From Clostridia bacterium (lineage in GTDB: Bacteria > Bacillota > Clostridia > DSM-8532), in contig JAOABT010000445.1 of assembly GCA_026418215.1 (NCBI GenBank), forward strand, positions 1-6,594: DNA of 6,594 nucleotides. Direction: 5' to 3'. Shown here piece by piece: positions 6,321 to 6,594 of the stretch; positions within the stretch are counted from its first letter, which is position 1; each line of letters begins with the position of its first letter. Made by a program: the position numbers and the translations under genes. The notes under the pieces were generated by a model, which was not told the DNA's origin, did not search any database, and was given only the letters and a program-made list of their open reading frames with translations.

Positions 6321-6594
6321 CTATTTCTTCCGAGCCTCAAGCTCGTCGGTAAGCTTAATAATCTCATCTATGATGCTGCCGATATGCTCAATTGTGTCCA
6401 AGAGCGGCTTATCGGTAGTGATGTCCACCTTGGCCATCTTCGCAAGCTCAACAGGGTTCTTGGTACCACCGGCCTTCAGTACTTCCTTCCAATCCTCAAT
6501 GGCAGGCTGACCTTCCTTCAGAATCCTTTTGCTCACTTCGGTGGCAATGGTAAGACCTGCACTGTAGGTGTATGGATAAAGGCCCATATAATAG
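6321..6594 (-). CDS. pepF: Oligoendopeptidase F-type M3 metallopeptidase, C-terminal fragment
   Basis: Only the last 90 or so codons are present; the frame is open through the right edge, and the ATG at 6585-6587 is an internal methionine, since in-frame Tyr codons continue upstream of it. The protein ends with YYMGLYPYTYSAGLTIA, then DWKEVLKAGGTKNPVELAKMAKVDITTDKPL and a charged helical tail. This is the characteristic C-terminus of PepF/M3B zinc oligopeptidases, cytoplasmic enzymes that trim short peptides. The Tyr-rich segment belongs to the substrate-binding side of the active site; the HExxH zinc motif would lie outside the window. It converges on pbpA and shows no functional link to the wall genes. 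The family is recognised from motif style, and the fragment shows no sign of damage. Confidence 0.88.
   Translation of the reverse strand, partial: YYMGLYPYTYSAGLTIATEVSKRILKEGQPAIEDWKEVLKAGGTKNPVELAKMAKVDITTDKPLLDTIEHIGSIIDEIIKLTDELEARKK

Noticed and set aside
6011..6367. A 118-codon minus-strand frame spanning the end of pbpA and the end of pepF
   Set aside because: It overlaps the KTG-containing end of pbpA and the true pepF end in other frames and has no family features.

Overview
The window looks like chromosomal DNA of a mid-GC Gram-positive bacterium of the Firmicutes, most likely Clostridia or a close relative. The evidence is strong Shine-Dalgarno sites, sigma-A-like TATAAT boxes, the clostridial style of the MurD, MurI and PepF proteins, and the gene trio FHA protein / SEDS protein / short class B penicillin-binding protein. 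This is inference from protein style, not a database match. Nearly every gene serves cell-wall peptidoglycan synthesis.

Layout: positions 1-291 hold no convincing gene, only a doubtful minus-strand reading frame at the left edge and the murD promoter. murD (292-1629, +) has its own promoter and a very clear intrinsic terminator (1640-1679). A 339-base gap follows with nothing else recognisable. murI, glutamate racemase (1969-2736, -), converges on murD. A divergent control region (2737-3046) separates murI from a three-gene operon on the plus strand: a membrane-anchored FHA protein (3047-3505), a RodA/FtsW-type SEDS glycosyltransferase (3502-4776) and a PbpA-type transpeptidase (4773-6197), joined by two ATGA stop/start overlaps. 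On the minus strand from 6321 to the right edge lies the C-terminal end of a PepF-type M3 oligopeptidase.

How they work together: MurI makes D-glutamate, and MurD adds it to UDP-MurNAc-L-Ala in the cytoplasm. The SEDS protein and PbpA form the membrane pair that polymerises lipid II and cross-links the glycan. The FHA protein is a likely phosphothreonine-reading regulator of that pair, as its relatives are in actinobacterial fhaB-rodA-pbpA clusters, although no Ser/Thr kinase gene is visible here.

I found no CRISPR array, RNA gene, intact mobile element or novel defence-like system. The most interesting non-coding signal is a pair of dyad-like elements sharing AACGGGTTT. One lies just upstream of the predicted -35 box of each divergent promoter in the murI/FHA region, and both point toward the gene they precede.
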